Under the pieces are notes generated by a model. It was given only the letters and a program-made list of their open reading frames with translations. It did not search any database and was not told where the DNA came from. A stretch of DNA of 33,714 nucleotides from Muribacter muris (GTDB taxonomy: Bacteria; Pseudomonadota; Gammaproteobacteria; Enterobacterales; Pasteurellaceae), in assembly GCF_001038205.1 (NCBI RefSeq), contig NZ_JWIZ01000063.1:1-33714 (forward strand), given 5' to 3'. A program made the position numbers and the translations under genes. This document shows positions 26,352-33,714 of the stretch, one piece after another (within the stretch, counting starts at the first letter, position 1; each line of letters opens with the position of its first letter).

Positions 26352-27035
26352 TTAAGCCTTTTCCAATTCCAAACGCTCAAACGCCAACACTTTATGTTCC
26401 AGTTTACGCAATAACAGTGTCATTATGCCGGTAATCATAAGATAGAGCGCACCGGCAATGCCGTAAATCGTTAGTGCATCATATTCCGTGCCGTACAGTT
26501 GGCGAGCGTAGCCCATAATATCCATAATTGTGATGGTTGAGGCAAGAGACGTGCCTTTAAACACTAAAATAATTTCGTTACTGTATGAGGGCAACGCACG
26601 TTTTAAGGCGTAAGGGACGAGAATTTTGAGGGTTTGCAAACGGTTCAAACCTAAGGCAGCACAGGTTTCCCACTGTCCTTTCGGGATCGCTTTGACTGCA
26701 CCGTGAAAAAGTTGAGTGGTGTAAGCCGCGCTGTTTAAGGCAAGTGCTAACATTGCACAAAACCACGCATTTGATAGTAGCGACCAAAACGGGCTATTGA
26801 CGATCCACTGAAATTGCCCCGGTCCGTAATAAATCAGAAAGAACTGCACTAGCAGCGGTGTGCCGGTAAAGAGTGTTAGAAAGCCGTTCACCACAGATTT
26901 CGTCCAACGGTTTTCCATTGAGAGTATAAAGGTCATCACCACCGCTAGCACAAAGGCAATAGAAAGGGAAACAGCGGTCAGCATTAAGCTGGTCGGAATA
27001 CCTTGGGCAATTACGTTGAAATATTCTTGCACCAT
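26352..27035 (-). CDS. artM: Arginine ABC transporter permease ArtM
   Basis: One of two inner-membrane permeases of the arginine importer. The 227-residue protein has about five membrane helices and the ABC-permease EAA-type loop (AVKAIPKGQWETCAALGLNRLQTLKILVPYALKRALP). The block GTPLLVQFFLIYYG near residue 60 is typical of polar amino acid permeases of the HisM/ArtM group. Its start overlaps the artQ stop (TAATG), implying coupled synthesis in equal amounts. Last gene of artP-artI-artQ-artM. Confidence 0.93.
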   Translation of the reverse strand: MVQEYFNVIAQGIPTSLMLTAVSLSIAFVLAVVMTFILSMENRWTKSVVNGFLTLFTGTPLLVQFFLIYYGPGQFQWIVNSPFWSLLSNAWFCAMLALALNSAAYTTQLFHGAVKAIPKGQWETCAALGLNRLQTLKILVPYALKRALPSYSNEIILVFKGTSLASTITIMDIMGYARQLYGTEYDALTIYGIAGALYLMITGIMTLLLRKLEHKVLAFERLELEKA

Positions 27036-27706
27036 TATGCGTTGCCTCTCTCAAAACGGGTAAAACGAAGATCTAAACGGCGGATAATTACTTGGCTAAT
27101 TAAGGTAATCGCTAAATAGATCAAGGCCGCAAAACCATACCACGTAAACGGTTCGTGCGTGCGGGTGTTAATCAGCTCCGTTTGACGCATTAAATCCGAT
27201 GCACCAATCAATGATACAAGGGCGGTATCTTTCAACAGAACCAGCCATTGATTGCTTAACCCCGGCAGCGCGTGCCGCCAAACTTGCGGCATCACAATGT
27301 GTAAAAAAGTGTAGCCACGGCTTAGCCCCAACGCCGCACCGGATTCCCACTGTCCGAGGGGAATGGCTTGAATTGCGCCCCGTAGCGATTGGGAAGCGTA
27401 AGCGGCAAAAATAATCGCAAGGGCAACCACACCGCAACCGAAAGGCCCAAGCTCAATATATTGACCGGTAATCAGCTCAATCACTTCCGGTGCACCAAAA
27501 TAGATCAGAAAAACCACTAAAATTTCGGGCAAACCACGCAATAAGGTGGAAAATACCGCCATTGATTTGCGCACCGTTGCCCATGTGTGCATTTCAAGCA
27601 CCACAAACAATACGGAAAGCAGTAAGCCGACCAATAACGAACAAACCGCTAACCCTAAGGTCATTAGGGTTGCGGAATAGATCAAAGGAAGATAATCAAA
27701 AAACAT
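27035..27706 (-). CDS. artQ: Arginine ABC transporter permease ArtQ
   Basis: Partner permease of ArtM. The 223-residue protein has about five hydrophobic helices, [18 protein letters not shown] near residue 58 and the EAA loop ([45 protein letters not shown]). Six bases separate it from artI, and its end overlaps artM. Confidence 0.93.
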   Translation of the reverse strand: MFFDYLPLIYSATLMTLGLAVCSLLVGLLLSVLFVVLEMHTWATVRKSMAVFSTLLRGLPEILVVFLIYFGAPEVIELITGQYIELGPFGCGVVALAIIFAAYASQSLRGAIQAIPLGQWESGAALGLSRGYTFLHIVMPQVWRHALPGLSNQWLVLLKDTALVSLIGASDLMRQTELINTRTHEPFTWYGFAALIYLAITLISQVIIRRLDLRFTRFERGNA

Positions 27707-27712
27707 AAAACC

Positions 27713-28432
27713 TTATTTCGTCATCCATTTATCATAGATTTTTTGGTATTCACCGCTTGATTTAATGGCGGCAATACCTTTGTTGAGGCTATCCACCAAC
27801 GCTTGATTGGATTTATTCACCGCGATCCCCAAGCCGTTGTTGAAATAGCGTTTATCTGTTACTCTTTCGCCAATAAAAGCCAGATCCGGATTTTTATCAA
27901 ACATCTCTCTTAACACATCTGTATCGCCAAAAATGAGATCAATCCGCCCGTTTTTTAAGTCTAAGATCGCATCTTGTAGGCTGGCGTAGGCTTTTGCTTC
28001 ATACTGCTTGGCTTCAGCGTTAGCATATTGCTGATAGGTTGTGCCGTTTTGTACGCCGACACTTTTTGCCGTCTCCAACGTTACTTTATCTTTCACCGCA
28101 ATAAAGCTGGCGGAGCTTTCATAATAGGCATCGGTAAACGCCACTTGCTTCGCACGGGCTTCGGTAATATCAATCGCCGAAATTGCCGCATCAAAGCCGC
28201 GTCCTTTGATTAAACTTGGAATTAACGCATTAAAGGCTTGTGCTTTAAAATGGCAAGTCGCATTGATCTCTTGGCAAATCGCGTTGGCAACATCGACATC
28301 AAAGCCAACAATCTCGCCTTTTTCATTGGTCGATTCAAACGGCGGATAGCTAGGTTCCATTGCAAAGGTAATCTCTTGGGCGTGTGCCATTGTCGCCGTG
28401 GCAAAAAGGGTTGCTAATAGTAATTTTTTCAT
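27713..28432 (-). CDS. artI: Arginine-binding periplasmic protein
   Basis: Periplasmic receptor that delivers arginine to ArtQM. The 239-residue protein has a signal peptide ([18 protein letters not shown], cleavage near residue 18) and a family 3 solute-binding domain. That domain includes [58 protein letters not shown] and [14 protein letters not shown]. coli has two such proteins, ArtI and ArtJ; here only one is present, and which of the two names applies is not decided by sequence. It lies between artP and artQ. Confidence 0.9.
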   Translation of the reverse strand: MKKLLLATLFATATMAHAQEITFAMEPSYPPFESTNEKGEIVGFDVDVANAICQEINATCHFKAQAFNALIPSLIKGRGFDAAISAIDITEARAKQVAFTDAYYESSASFIAVKDKVTLETAKSVGVQNGTTYQQYANAEAKQYEAKAYASLQDAILDLKNGRIDLIFGDTDVLREMFDKNPDLAFIGERVTDKRYFNNGLGIAVNKSNQALVDSLNKGIAAIKSSGEYQKIYDKWMTK

Positions 28433-28449
28433 TGTGTTTACCTCGATTA

Positions 28450-29184
28450 TTAGTGTGAATGTGAAAGATAGTGGGCAAATTGCTCGGTTTGAGGACGCTC
28501 AAAACAACTCGCATCACCAAATTCAATGATTTTGCCTTTTTCCATATAGACCACTTTGGTCGCCGTTTTACGGGCAACGGCAACTTCGTGGGTAACAATC
28601 ACTTGTGTAATACCCGTTCCCTGTAATTCTTTAATAATATCAACTACTTGAGCAGTAATTTCCGGATCGAGTGCGGCGGTCGGCTCATCAAACAGCAACA
28701 CTTGCGGCTGCATCATCAACGCCCGAGCAATCGCCACCCGTTGTTGTTGCCCGCCGGAAAGTTGCAGCGGAAAACGTTCGGCAAATTCCGCTAATTGCAA
28801 GCGAGCAAGCAGACCTTTCGCCCGCTCAACCGCCGCATCTTTTGCCAGCCCCAACACTTTCATCGGTGCTTCAATTAAGTTTTGCATCACATTAAGATGC
28901 GGCCAGAGATGATATTGCTGAAATACCATCCCGACCTCACGGCGTAATAATCCTACCTGCTTACTGTCCGCTTTTGCGCTCAGATCAAAGCGGTGATTGG
29001 CTATTTCCAACGAGCCGGATTGCGGCACTTCCATTAGATTCAGCGTTCGAATAAGCGTACTTTTTCCTGCACCGCTTGGCCCGAGCAGGACGACCGTATC
29101 CCCTTTCTCAATGTTTAAATTGATGTCAAACAAGGCTTGATGCGCGCCATAAAAAAAATTGACGTTGCTGATGCGAATCGCCAT
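28450..29184 (-). CDS. artP: Arginine ABC transporter ATPase ArtP
   Basis: ATP-hydrolysing subunit that powers arginine import. In 244 residues it has Walker [10 protein letters not shown] (35-43), the Q-loop [10 protein letters not shown] (87-96), the ABC signature LSGGQQQR (142-149) and Walker B LLFDEP (163-168), followed by the switch histidine in VTHE. First gene of the operon. Its upstream region carries two boxes spaced as ArgR sites, which fits repression by arginine. Confidence 0.95.
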   Translation of the reverse strand: MAIRISNVNFFYGAHQALFDINLNIEKGDTVVLLGPSGAGKSTLIRTLNLMEVPQSGSLEIANHRFDLSAKADSKQVGLLRREVGMVFQQYHLWPHLNVMQNLIEAPMKVLGLAKDAAVERAKGLLARLQLAEFAERFPLQLSGGQQQRVAIARALMMQPQVLLFDEPTAALDPEITAQVVDIIKELQGTGITQVIVTHEVAVARKTATKVVYMEKGKIIEFGDASCFERPQTEQFAHYLSHSH

Positions 29185-29213
29185 TTCACTAAAATCCTAC
29201 TAATATAAATAAC

Positions 29214-29248
29214 TGAATGAATATTAAATATTTTTGCATAGTTATGCA
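29214..29248. promoter_or_regulatory. Tandem ArgR (ARG) boxes upstream of artP
   Basis: TGAATGAATATTAA (29214-29227) and TGCATAGTTATGCA (29235-29248) each match the TGAAT-N4-ATTCA pattern imperfectly. Their centres are exactly 21 bp apart, the spacing of paired ARG boxes bound by hexameric ArgR. They lie 30-65 bases before artP. Confidence 0.6.
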
Positions 29249-29336
29249 AGCGTATTTTATAACGGATAAATTGACGCTTACACTCAATTCACTTAGACTA
29301 GCCTACGTTTTAATTTATCATTAACAGGAGTCAATA

Positions 29337-29759
29337 ATGTCTGAACACAACAGCACACAGTACGAAGGTCTAAAACCCAAATGGCAAAAACGTTTTGCCT
29401 TTTTCGACAAATACGGCACGAAAGAAAGCGCGCCGGAATATAAACAAGCCTTTAAATCCCTCTCTTTTTTCGAAAAACGGTGGCAAGAACTCAATTTTAT
29501 AGCCCTATTCTTTGGCTTTATTTATTTCTTTGTGCTGGGGCTTTGGCGTAAAAATCTGAGTATCATTGGTCTCTATCTGGTGGTTGGCATTATCGTAAGT
29601 ATCATTATTGCTATCCTTAATGTACCTGATCGAACGGTCGATGCCATTGCAAACGCAATCGGTTTATTATTCGCCTTTATTTATGCCAAAACAGCAAATA
29701 AAGCTTACTACCTTCATAAAGTGAAAGGGTCTAAAAGTTGGAATCCGTTTGAATCATAA
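29337..29759 (+). CDS. DUF2628 family membrane protein
   Basis: A 140-residue protein with a hydrophilic N-terminus (KWQKRFAFFDKYGTKESAPEYKQAFKSLSFFEKRWQ). Three hydrophobic segments follow (about 53-70, 76-95 and 105-117), with the FFGFIYFFVLGLWRK block typical of DUF2628 (YigF-like) proteins. The function is unknown. GGAG lies seven bases before the ATG. It is divergent from the art operon and ends in a strong terminator. Confidence 0.8.
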   Translation: MSEHNSTQYEGLKPKWQKRFAFFDKYGTKESAPEYKQAFKSLSFFEKRWQELNFIALFFGFIYFFVLGLWRKNLSIIGLYLVVGIIVSIIIAILNVPDRTVDAIANAIGLLFAFIYAKTANKAYYLHKVKGSKSWNPFES

Positions 29760-29765
29760 TCTTCA

Positions 29766-29792
29766 CAGCACGCAACTGCGTGCTGATTTTTT
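29766..29792 (+). terminator. Terminator after the DUF2628 gene
   Basis: CAGCACGCA / TGCGTGCTG stem with a minimal loop, then ATTTTTT. The next gene starts about 15 bases later and so may depend on read-through or its own promoter. Confidence 0.8.
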
Positions 29793-29806
29793 AAGGAAAT
29801 AACACG

Positions 29807-30502
29807 ATGAAATTAAACGCTTATTTTACTTTTCTTTGTGCTTCGTTTACCGCTTTAAGCGCCCTTGCTTTTGCCGATAACAGCCAACAAGTCCGCAGTA
29901 TCGACATTTATATCACTCCCTACTATTCTGCCCACGGCGGCAAAGTCGAGCACGTTGCGGTACACCCCGAACTTGATCCACTTTTGAAATCCAACTCGGT
30001 CGCCTCACTGAAAAAAGCGATCGCACAGGTCGAAAAAGAACCGCAGCTTATCACACCAATGGTAATGTTTACCCTTGCCGCACGTTCCTACGATCTTGGG
30101 CTGAGAGATGATGCGGTATTTTGGTTTTATGCGGGCAGATACCGCTTAATCACGGCGATGGACGTGTTAGATTTACCCAAATCCTCACTGGCGGAATACA
30201 GTAGCTTTGCCACATTAGTTGGCAAATTTATTCTTCCTTACGCCTTTTGCGATCACGCCAAGAACAGCAAAATCAAACGCAAAGCATTGCAATGGGTCAA
30301 AGATCACCCTTACCAAGCCCTCTTTTTAGCGCAACTCCCCTCAAAACAGCCAGATCGCAAAAAAGCCCTCGCACAAAGTGAAAAAGCACTGGATAAAAAC
30401 TTTCAGGAAAGTGAAAACTACTTGAAAGATCCGAAAAAGAAAGCGGATTTTTTGGCTAAACGCAAAGCGGAAAATACCGATGCCCGCTTCTGCTGGAAAT
30501 AA
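29807..30502 (+). CDS. Secreted/periplasmic protein of unknown function
   Basis: A 231-residue protein with a clear signal peptide (hydrophobic stretch 5-21, cleavage predicted after AFA at residue 23). The mature part is mostly helical and lysine-rich. It includes MFTLAARSYDLGLRDDAVFWFYAGRYRL near residue 90, a helix-turn-helix pattern reminiscent of tetratricopeptide or Sel1-like repeats, and a charged C-terminal helix with SEKALDKNFQESENYLKDPKKKADFLAKRK. Two cysteines (in FCDH and RFCWK) could form a disulfide. I recognise no characterised family. AAGGAA precedes the ATG. It follows the DUF2628 gene closely. Confidence 0.7.
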   Translation: MKLNAYFTFLCASFTALSALAFADNSQQVRSIDIYITPYYSAHGGKVEHVAVHPELDPLLKSNSVASLKKAIAQVEKEPQLITPMVMFTLAARSYDLGLRDDAVFWFYAGRYRLITAMDVLDLPKSSLAEYSSFATLVGKFILPYAFCDHAKNSKIKRKALQWVKDHPYQALFLAQLPSKQPDRKKALAQSEKALDKNFQESENYLKDPKKKADFLAKRKAENTDARFCWK

Positions 30503-30511
30503 GCAAGCGGT
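30503..30511 (+). repeat. Uptake sequence, one-mismatch copy
   Basis: GCAAGCGGT followed by CGGTTAGG and TTTTTTGCAAAA; only the first base departs from the core, and the extended flank is intact. Confidence 0.65.
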
Positions 30512-30585
30512 CGGTTAGGGGAGATTTTTTGCAAAATTATATCGCAACTGCACAATGCTAAGTAACGGCTCATCAGTAGGGACGC

Positions 30586-30608
30586 AACACTTGCGTCCGT
30601 TTAATCAT
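30586..30608. repeat. GTAGGGACGC palindromic element, left of slam
   Basis: GTAGGGACGCAA-CAC-TTGCGTCC, with eight paired bases and no T-run. Related elements lie on the other side of the slam gene at 32186-32250. Confidence 0.6.
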
Positions 30609-30697
30609 ATTGCGAAATAATGTTATCTTATTTTGTGCAACGGCGACATAATCCTGATAATTTGCAATACTCCCCCACCAACTCACCGCTTGCGATG

Positions 30698-32121
30698 TTA
30701 AAACGCTTTTTCCAAGCTCAAAAACAGGCGTTTTTTCTCGGTAGAATAGAGCTGCGCTAAATTAGATTTCACCTTGTTATAGCTAAAAGTCAGCTTCGGT
30801 GTAATGCCCCAATAATGAAAATCCCGTTTCCACAGGGTGAGCGTTGCCGCCCACTCTTTATCGTGGCGGACTTGGCGGAACAATTTGTGCGACGCTAAAA
30901 AATCCCGCTTGCCGTAGCTCAACTGAACACGGGAAGAAATGCCGCCCCACCACGCCTGCCCCCAACCCAGACGCACCGTTTTGCGATCAGAGCCGAATGC
31001 ATCTTCACGAGGGCGATCCGCCAAATAATCCGAACCGAGATAGAGATAGCTGTTGGCATTCAGCAAATGTAACAGTGTAGCGGACAACAACAGATTATGC
31101 CCGTCTGCCGCACGATTTTCCGCCGCCCGATGTTTTAGCTCGCCCCGCTCTGTCGCCAGTGAAAGCTGCCATTTCGGGCTGAACCAGTGGTTCAGTTCCC
31201 CTCGCACACCGTAGCCACGATTATAACGGTGATTGCCGTACCAACGCATTTCATAAAACGGCAACAACGCCACGCCGGTTTTCGCCCGTTGGTATTGGTA
31301 GCCGACAGCTAAGCGGTTGGCTTGGTCGTCATAAGCGTGATTATCCCAAAAGGTTTTGCCGTGGAAATTATTCTCAATTTTGGCGTAGTGAGAGCCGAAT
31401 AAATTGAGGCTTTTTTCCGCATTAAACACATAGTTCAACCCGTGGGCTTTTTGCGGCAGCGAGTCCGGCGTTTTCTCAAACGGCACATTACCGAGGTAAA
31501 TATAGCGATCGGCGGAGGCATTATTCACATTGTTTTCCTGCAAATAATTCACCCCAAAATGAAACTGCCACTGCGAGCGTTGTTCAATCGCTGCCAAATA
31601 TTGCGTGGTTAAGGTTGCAATTTGCGGCGGTAATCTGACCGCTTGCAAACGGCGAAAATGGTCAGTTGCCGATCGTCAAACAGCATTTGTGCCAAACGGA
31701 AACGGACGGGGTCAAAATCGGGGTGAGAGGCTAAGATACGTTGATACAGGGCAATCCCCCGCCGATATTCCCCCCGCAAGCCGAACAAAATCGCCTCGCT
31801 ATAATCAATCAAAATCGGATCGGGCTGGGCGGTTTGGCGGTAAATCGCCAACAAATCGGGCAGCAAATGAAACTGCCCGCTGTCAATCACCCGATTCAGC
31901 AAAGTACGGGTTAATTCAGGATTTTCCCGCAGCTCTTTTGTGGTCGCCGTTTTCAGCTCGGCAGGATCGAAATTCGCAAAATTCCCCACCATTCTGACCG
32001 CTTGCGGGCGGGGAGCAGGGGTCGCAACTTTCACCTCCAATTCAGGCGAATTTGCCCAAAGTGCCGGCGGCAAGCACGCTAATGTCAAAATCGCACAGGG
32101 GAAGGAAGATGATGATTTCAT
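30698..32121 (-). pseudogene. Slam outer-membrane translocator, frameshifted
   Basis: Surface lipoprotein assembly modulators move lipoproteins through the outer membrane to the cell surface. The 5' part (32121 to 31609) encodes a signal peptide (cleavage near ALWA, residue 23) and a tetratricopeptide-rich periplasmic domain ending RFRLAQMLFDDRQLT. The 3' part (to 30698) is in another frame. From DHFRRLQAVRLPPQIATLTTQYL it gives the rest of that domain and the DUF560 beta-barrel (QWQFHFGVNYLQENNVNNA ... LFLSLEKAF, ending in an aromatic residue). The frames meet at about 31661-31670, where a small deletion of three-n-plus-one bases, or an equivalent change, would explain the break. Joined, the protein would be about 480 residues, the normal Slam size. 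It lies behind its probable client in the same orientation, with a GAGGTG site. No slippery repeat is present at the junction. Confidence 0.8.
31638..31646 (-). repeat. Uptake-like sequence inside slam
   Basis: On the minus strand GCAAGCGGTCAGATT, followed by CGCCGCAAATTGCAA: one mismatch in the core with a good flank. It lies about 20 bases from the slam frameshift. Confidence 0.6.
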
Positions 32122-32185
32122 TGATTCACCTCACTTAAACCAAACAAAATGCACAATGATGTTGCCGTTGAACCTGTGCTTATCG

Positions 32186-32250
32186 GTAGGGAAGCATTGC
32201 ACCCAACATCAATCTGCGATTAAATAAGGACGCACACCACGCGTCCCTAC
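32186..32250. repeat. GGACGC palindromic elements, right of slam
   Basis: A degenerate copy (GTAGGGAAGCATTGCACCC, 32186-32204) and a good copy in the opposite direction (GGACGC-ACACCAC-GCGTCC-CTAC, 32228-32250) lie between the client gene and slam. With the element at 30586 they bracket the slam gene. Confidence 0.55.
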
Positions 32251-32310
32251 TTTTAGCAAAATATGATATTGTTCATTGCAACATCATTTTACGCACTTAA
32301 ATTCAGGCAA

Positions 32311-33714
32311 TTATTGGCGTTTGCCGCCGAAGGAGATATTATTTCCTGCTCGCCCAACCACTTCTTCCGCATTTGGTCCGGCAAAAATGCCCTTGTAGGT
32401 TTCATCTTTTAACAAACCTGTGTCAACTGTACCCGAAAAAATCAAATTATTCTGTTTGGAATAACTAATATCCCCTGGCTTAAGCGTATAAGTCCCCCCT
32501 CTCATATTAGTAAGCTCACCACTTACCGTTCCTTGATTAAAATCAGCATTTAAAATTAAATTTCCTATGGTTAATTTTGAGCTATCCCCCAAAATAAAAT
32601 CTTCTGCTTCTAGTGCTTTGCCTCTGTAAGTCGCTTTCGGTGATGTTTGCAGATAAGCTGAGTTATCAAAGGAATCACGGCTGGTTGGCACGGAAAGATA
32701 GCTTGGAGAACTCAATAAATCATTATCGGTAATTGAATCAGTACGTGTCCAATTCGCATAGGTTGAGTACTGCTGATTAACAAAATGCGCAGTAGCAATT
32801 TGTACTTCGACATCGTTATTCAACCCTTTCTTAGTTGCCGTTACAGGTAATTGCTGTACCTCATCAGATACAGGTGCATCATTAAAGTTGATCGCACGTT
32901 GTAATTCCCATTTTTCAGCTTGCCCTCGAGGAGATAAGTGAGCAACTTTACTATCGCTTCTTTTACCAGCATCAGGTCCTTGTATAATTTTGTTATCGTG
33001 TGAGTTTTTCTCCAAATATCGCCACTGACTACCATCACTTAAAAATGCCCAACGTTGTGCTTCGGCTTCTTGTGCTTGGCGTTTACGCTCGGCTTCTTCA
33101 CGGTGTGGGGCTAACTCTTGATTTAATGCTTCATTTTGGCTATTTAAAGCGGCATTTTCCTGCGCTTTCTCTTCAAGCTGTTTTTGAGCCTCTGCTAATT
33201 GCTGACGAGCCGTTTCCAACTCACGTTGCGCCGCTTGTTTCGCTTCGGCTTCGCTGTTGACTTTCGCCGTTTCCGCTTCCAAGCGTTTTGCACTGTCCGC
33301 TACATTTTTTTGGGCTGCCGCTAATTGCTGACGAGCAGTTTCTAACTCACGTTGTGCCGCTTTTTTCGCTTCGGCTTCACTGTTTGTTTTAGCTGTTTCC
33401 GCTTCCAAACGTTTTGCACCGTCGGCAACATTTTTCTGCGCTGCCGCTAATTGCTGACGAGCAGTTTCTAACTCACGTTGTGCCGCTTGTTTCGCTTGGG
33501 CTTCACTGTTTACTTTCGCCGTTTCCGCCTCCAAACGTTTTGCACTGTCGGCAACATTTTTCTGTGCTGCCGCTAATTGCTGACGAGCAGTTTCTAACTC
33601 ACGTTGTGCCGCTTGTTTCGCTTCGGCTTCACTGTTTACTTTCGCCGTTTCCGCTTCCAAGCGTTTTGCACTGTCGGCAACACTTTTCTGTGCTACCGCT
33701 AATTGCTGACGAGC
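32311..33714 (-). CDS. Slam-dependent surface protein with coiled-coil repeats and TbpB-like barrel (partial)
   Basis: The gene is cut by the right edge, so the start, and any signal peptide and lipobox, are missing; at least 467 residues are visible. First come tandem 42-residue repeats (126 bases each): four units between about 33657 and 33154 plus part of another at the edge. They read EAETAKVNSEAEAKQAAQRE and so on, six heptads per unit, predicting a long coiled coil. A charged linker follows (ALNSQNEALNQ...EEAERKRQAQEAEAQRW), then a unique region, then a C-terminal domain of about 140 residues. That domain, with LNADFNQGTVSGEL, FSGTV, GIFAGPNAEEVVG and FGGKRQ at the end, is the eight-stranded barrel signature of TbpB, NHBA and other Slam clients. 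Directly downstream lies slam. Ligand unknown; an adhesin or nutrient-binding role is possible. Confidence 0.82.
   Translation of the reverse strand, partial: ARQQLAVAQKSVADSAKRLEAETAKVNSEAEAKQAAQRELETARQQLAAAQKNVADSAKRLEAETAKVNSEAQAKQAAQRELETARQQLAAAQKNVADGAKRLEAETAKTNSEAEAKKAAQRELETARQQLAAAQKNVADSAKRLEAETAKVNSEAEAKQAAQRELETARQQLAEAQKQLEEKAQENAALNSQNEALNQELAPHREEAERKRQAQEAEAQRWAFLSDGSQWRYLEKNSHDNKIIQGPDAGKRSDSKVAHLSPRGQAEKWELQRAINFNDAPVSDEVQQLPVTATKKGLNNDVEVQIATAHFVNQQYSTYANWTRTDSITDNDLLSSPSYLSVPTSRDSFDNSAYLQTSPKATYRGKALEAEDFILGDSSKLTIGNLILNADFNQGTVSGELTNMRGGTYTLKPGDISYSKQNNLIFSGTVDTGLLKDETYKGIFAGPNAEEVVGRAGNNISFGGKRQ
33154..33714 (-). repeat. 126-bp in-frame tandem repeats
   Basis: Units at 33657-33532, 33531-33406, 33405-33280 and 33279-33154, with a further partial copy at the edge. 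The copies differ by only a few residues (Glu/Gln, Val/Thr, Ser/Gly); the last diverges at its end (AEAQKQLEEKAQEN). Such near-identical repeats can gain or lose units by recombination, changing the stalk length in whole heptads. Confidence 0.9.

Noticed and set aside
31605-32227. Long plus-strand frames opposite slam
   Set aside because: They are antisense shadows of slam, rich in Arg/Pro and without family features.
33154-33714. CRISPR-like regular repetition at the right edge
   Set aside because: The 126-bp period keeps the reading frame, there are no unique spacers, and the translation is a heptad coiled coil, so these are coding repeats.

Overview
The window comes from the chromosome of a member of the Pasteurellaceae. 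The strongest sign is the DNA-uptake 9-mer ACAAGCGGT, found eight times exactly and several more times as GCAAGCGGT, usually followed by GTCGG and an AT-rich TTTGCAAA segment. This is the 'Apl' uptake-sequence type of the Actinobacillus pleuropneumoniae / Mannheimia / Bibersteinia branch. The gene content fits: an lsg-type lipooligosaccharide locus, a Slam lipoprotein-export locus, and mtl and art operons. I cannot name the species.

Layout. Bases 1-3349: sucrose-type PTS gene scrA (-), with operators and a CRP site, divergent from the C4-dicarboxylate carrier gene dcuB (+). Bases 3397-8271: typA (-), a 47-residue arginine-rich reading frame (-), mltF (-), grxA (+) and an ElyC/YdcF-family gene (-). 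Bases 8401-14184: a six-gene, translationally coupled surface-glycan operon (flippase, GT52 sialyltransferase-like, GT25, Wzy-like polymerase, two GT2 enzymes); its middle is clearly AT-richer than its ends. Bases 14209-16243: an AhpD-like gene, a Maf-family gene with an eroded C-terminus, and about 820 bases with no recognisable gene. Bases 16244-22689: pepD, gpt with an attenuator-like leader, gmk, corA, tpx, mtlR and mtlD.

Bases 22782-26351: mtlA, preceded by three near-perfect CRP sites. Beyond it lies a DnaA-box cluster, a small YgjV-like membrane protein gene and a decayed transposase gene. Bases 26352-29184: the artP-artI-artQ-artM arginine importer, read leftward from a pair of ArgR-type boxes. 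Bases 29337-30502: a DUF2628 membrane protein and a secreted protein of unknown function. Bases 30698-33714: a Slam outer-membrane translocator gene broken by a frameshift, preceded in the same orientation by its probable client, a surface protein with 42-residue coiled-coil repeats and a TbpB-like C-terminal barrel. The client runs off the right edge.

Functional themes: sugar uptake under CRP control (scrA, mtl), purine salvage (gpt, gmk), thiol/peroxide defence (grxA, tpx, AhpD-like), and cell-surface construction (lsg-like operon, mltF, ElyC-like, Slam and client). The items most worth pursuing are the Slam client and its broken Slam, the mosaic glycan locus, the DnaA-box cluster, and the gpt leader. 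All assignments come from reading the sequence and from knowledge of the families; no database search was run.
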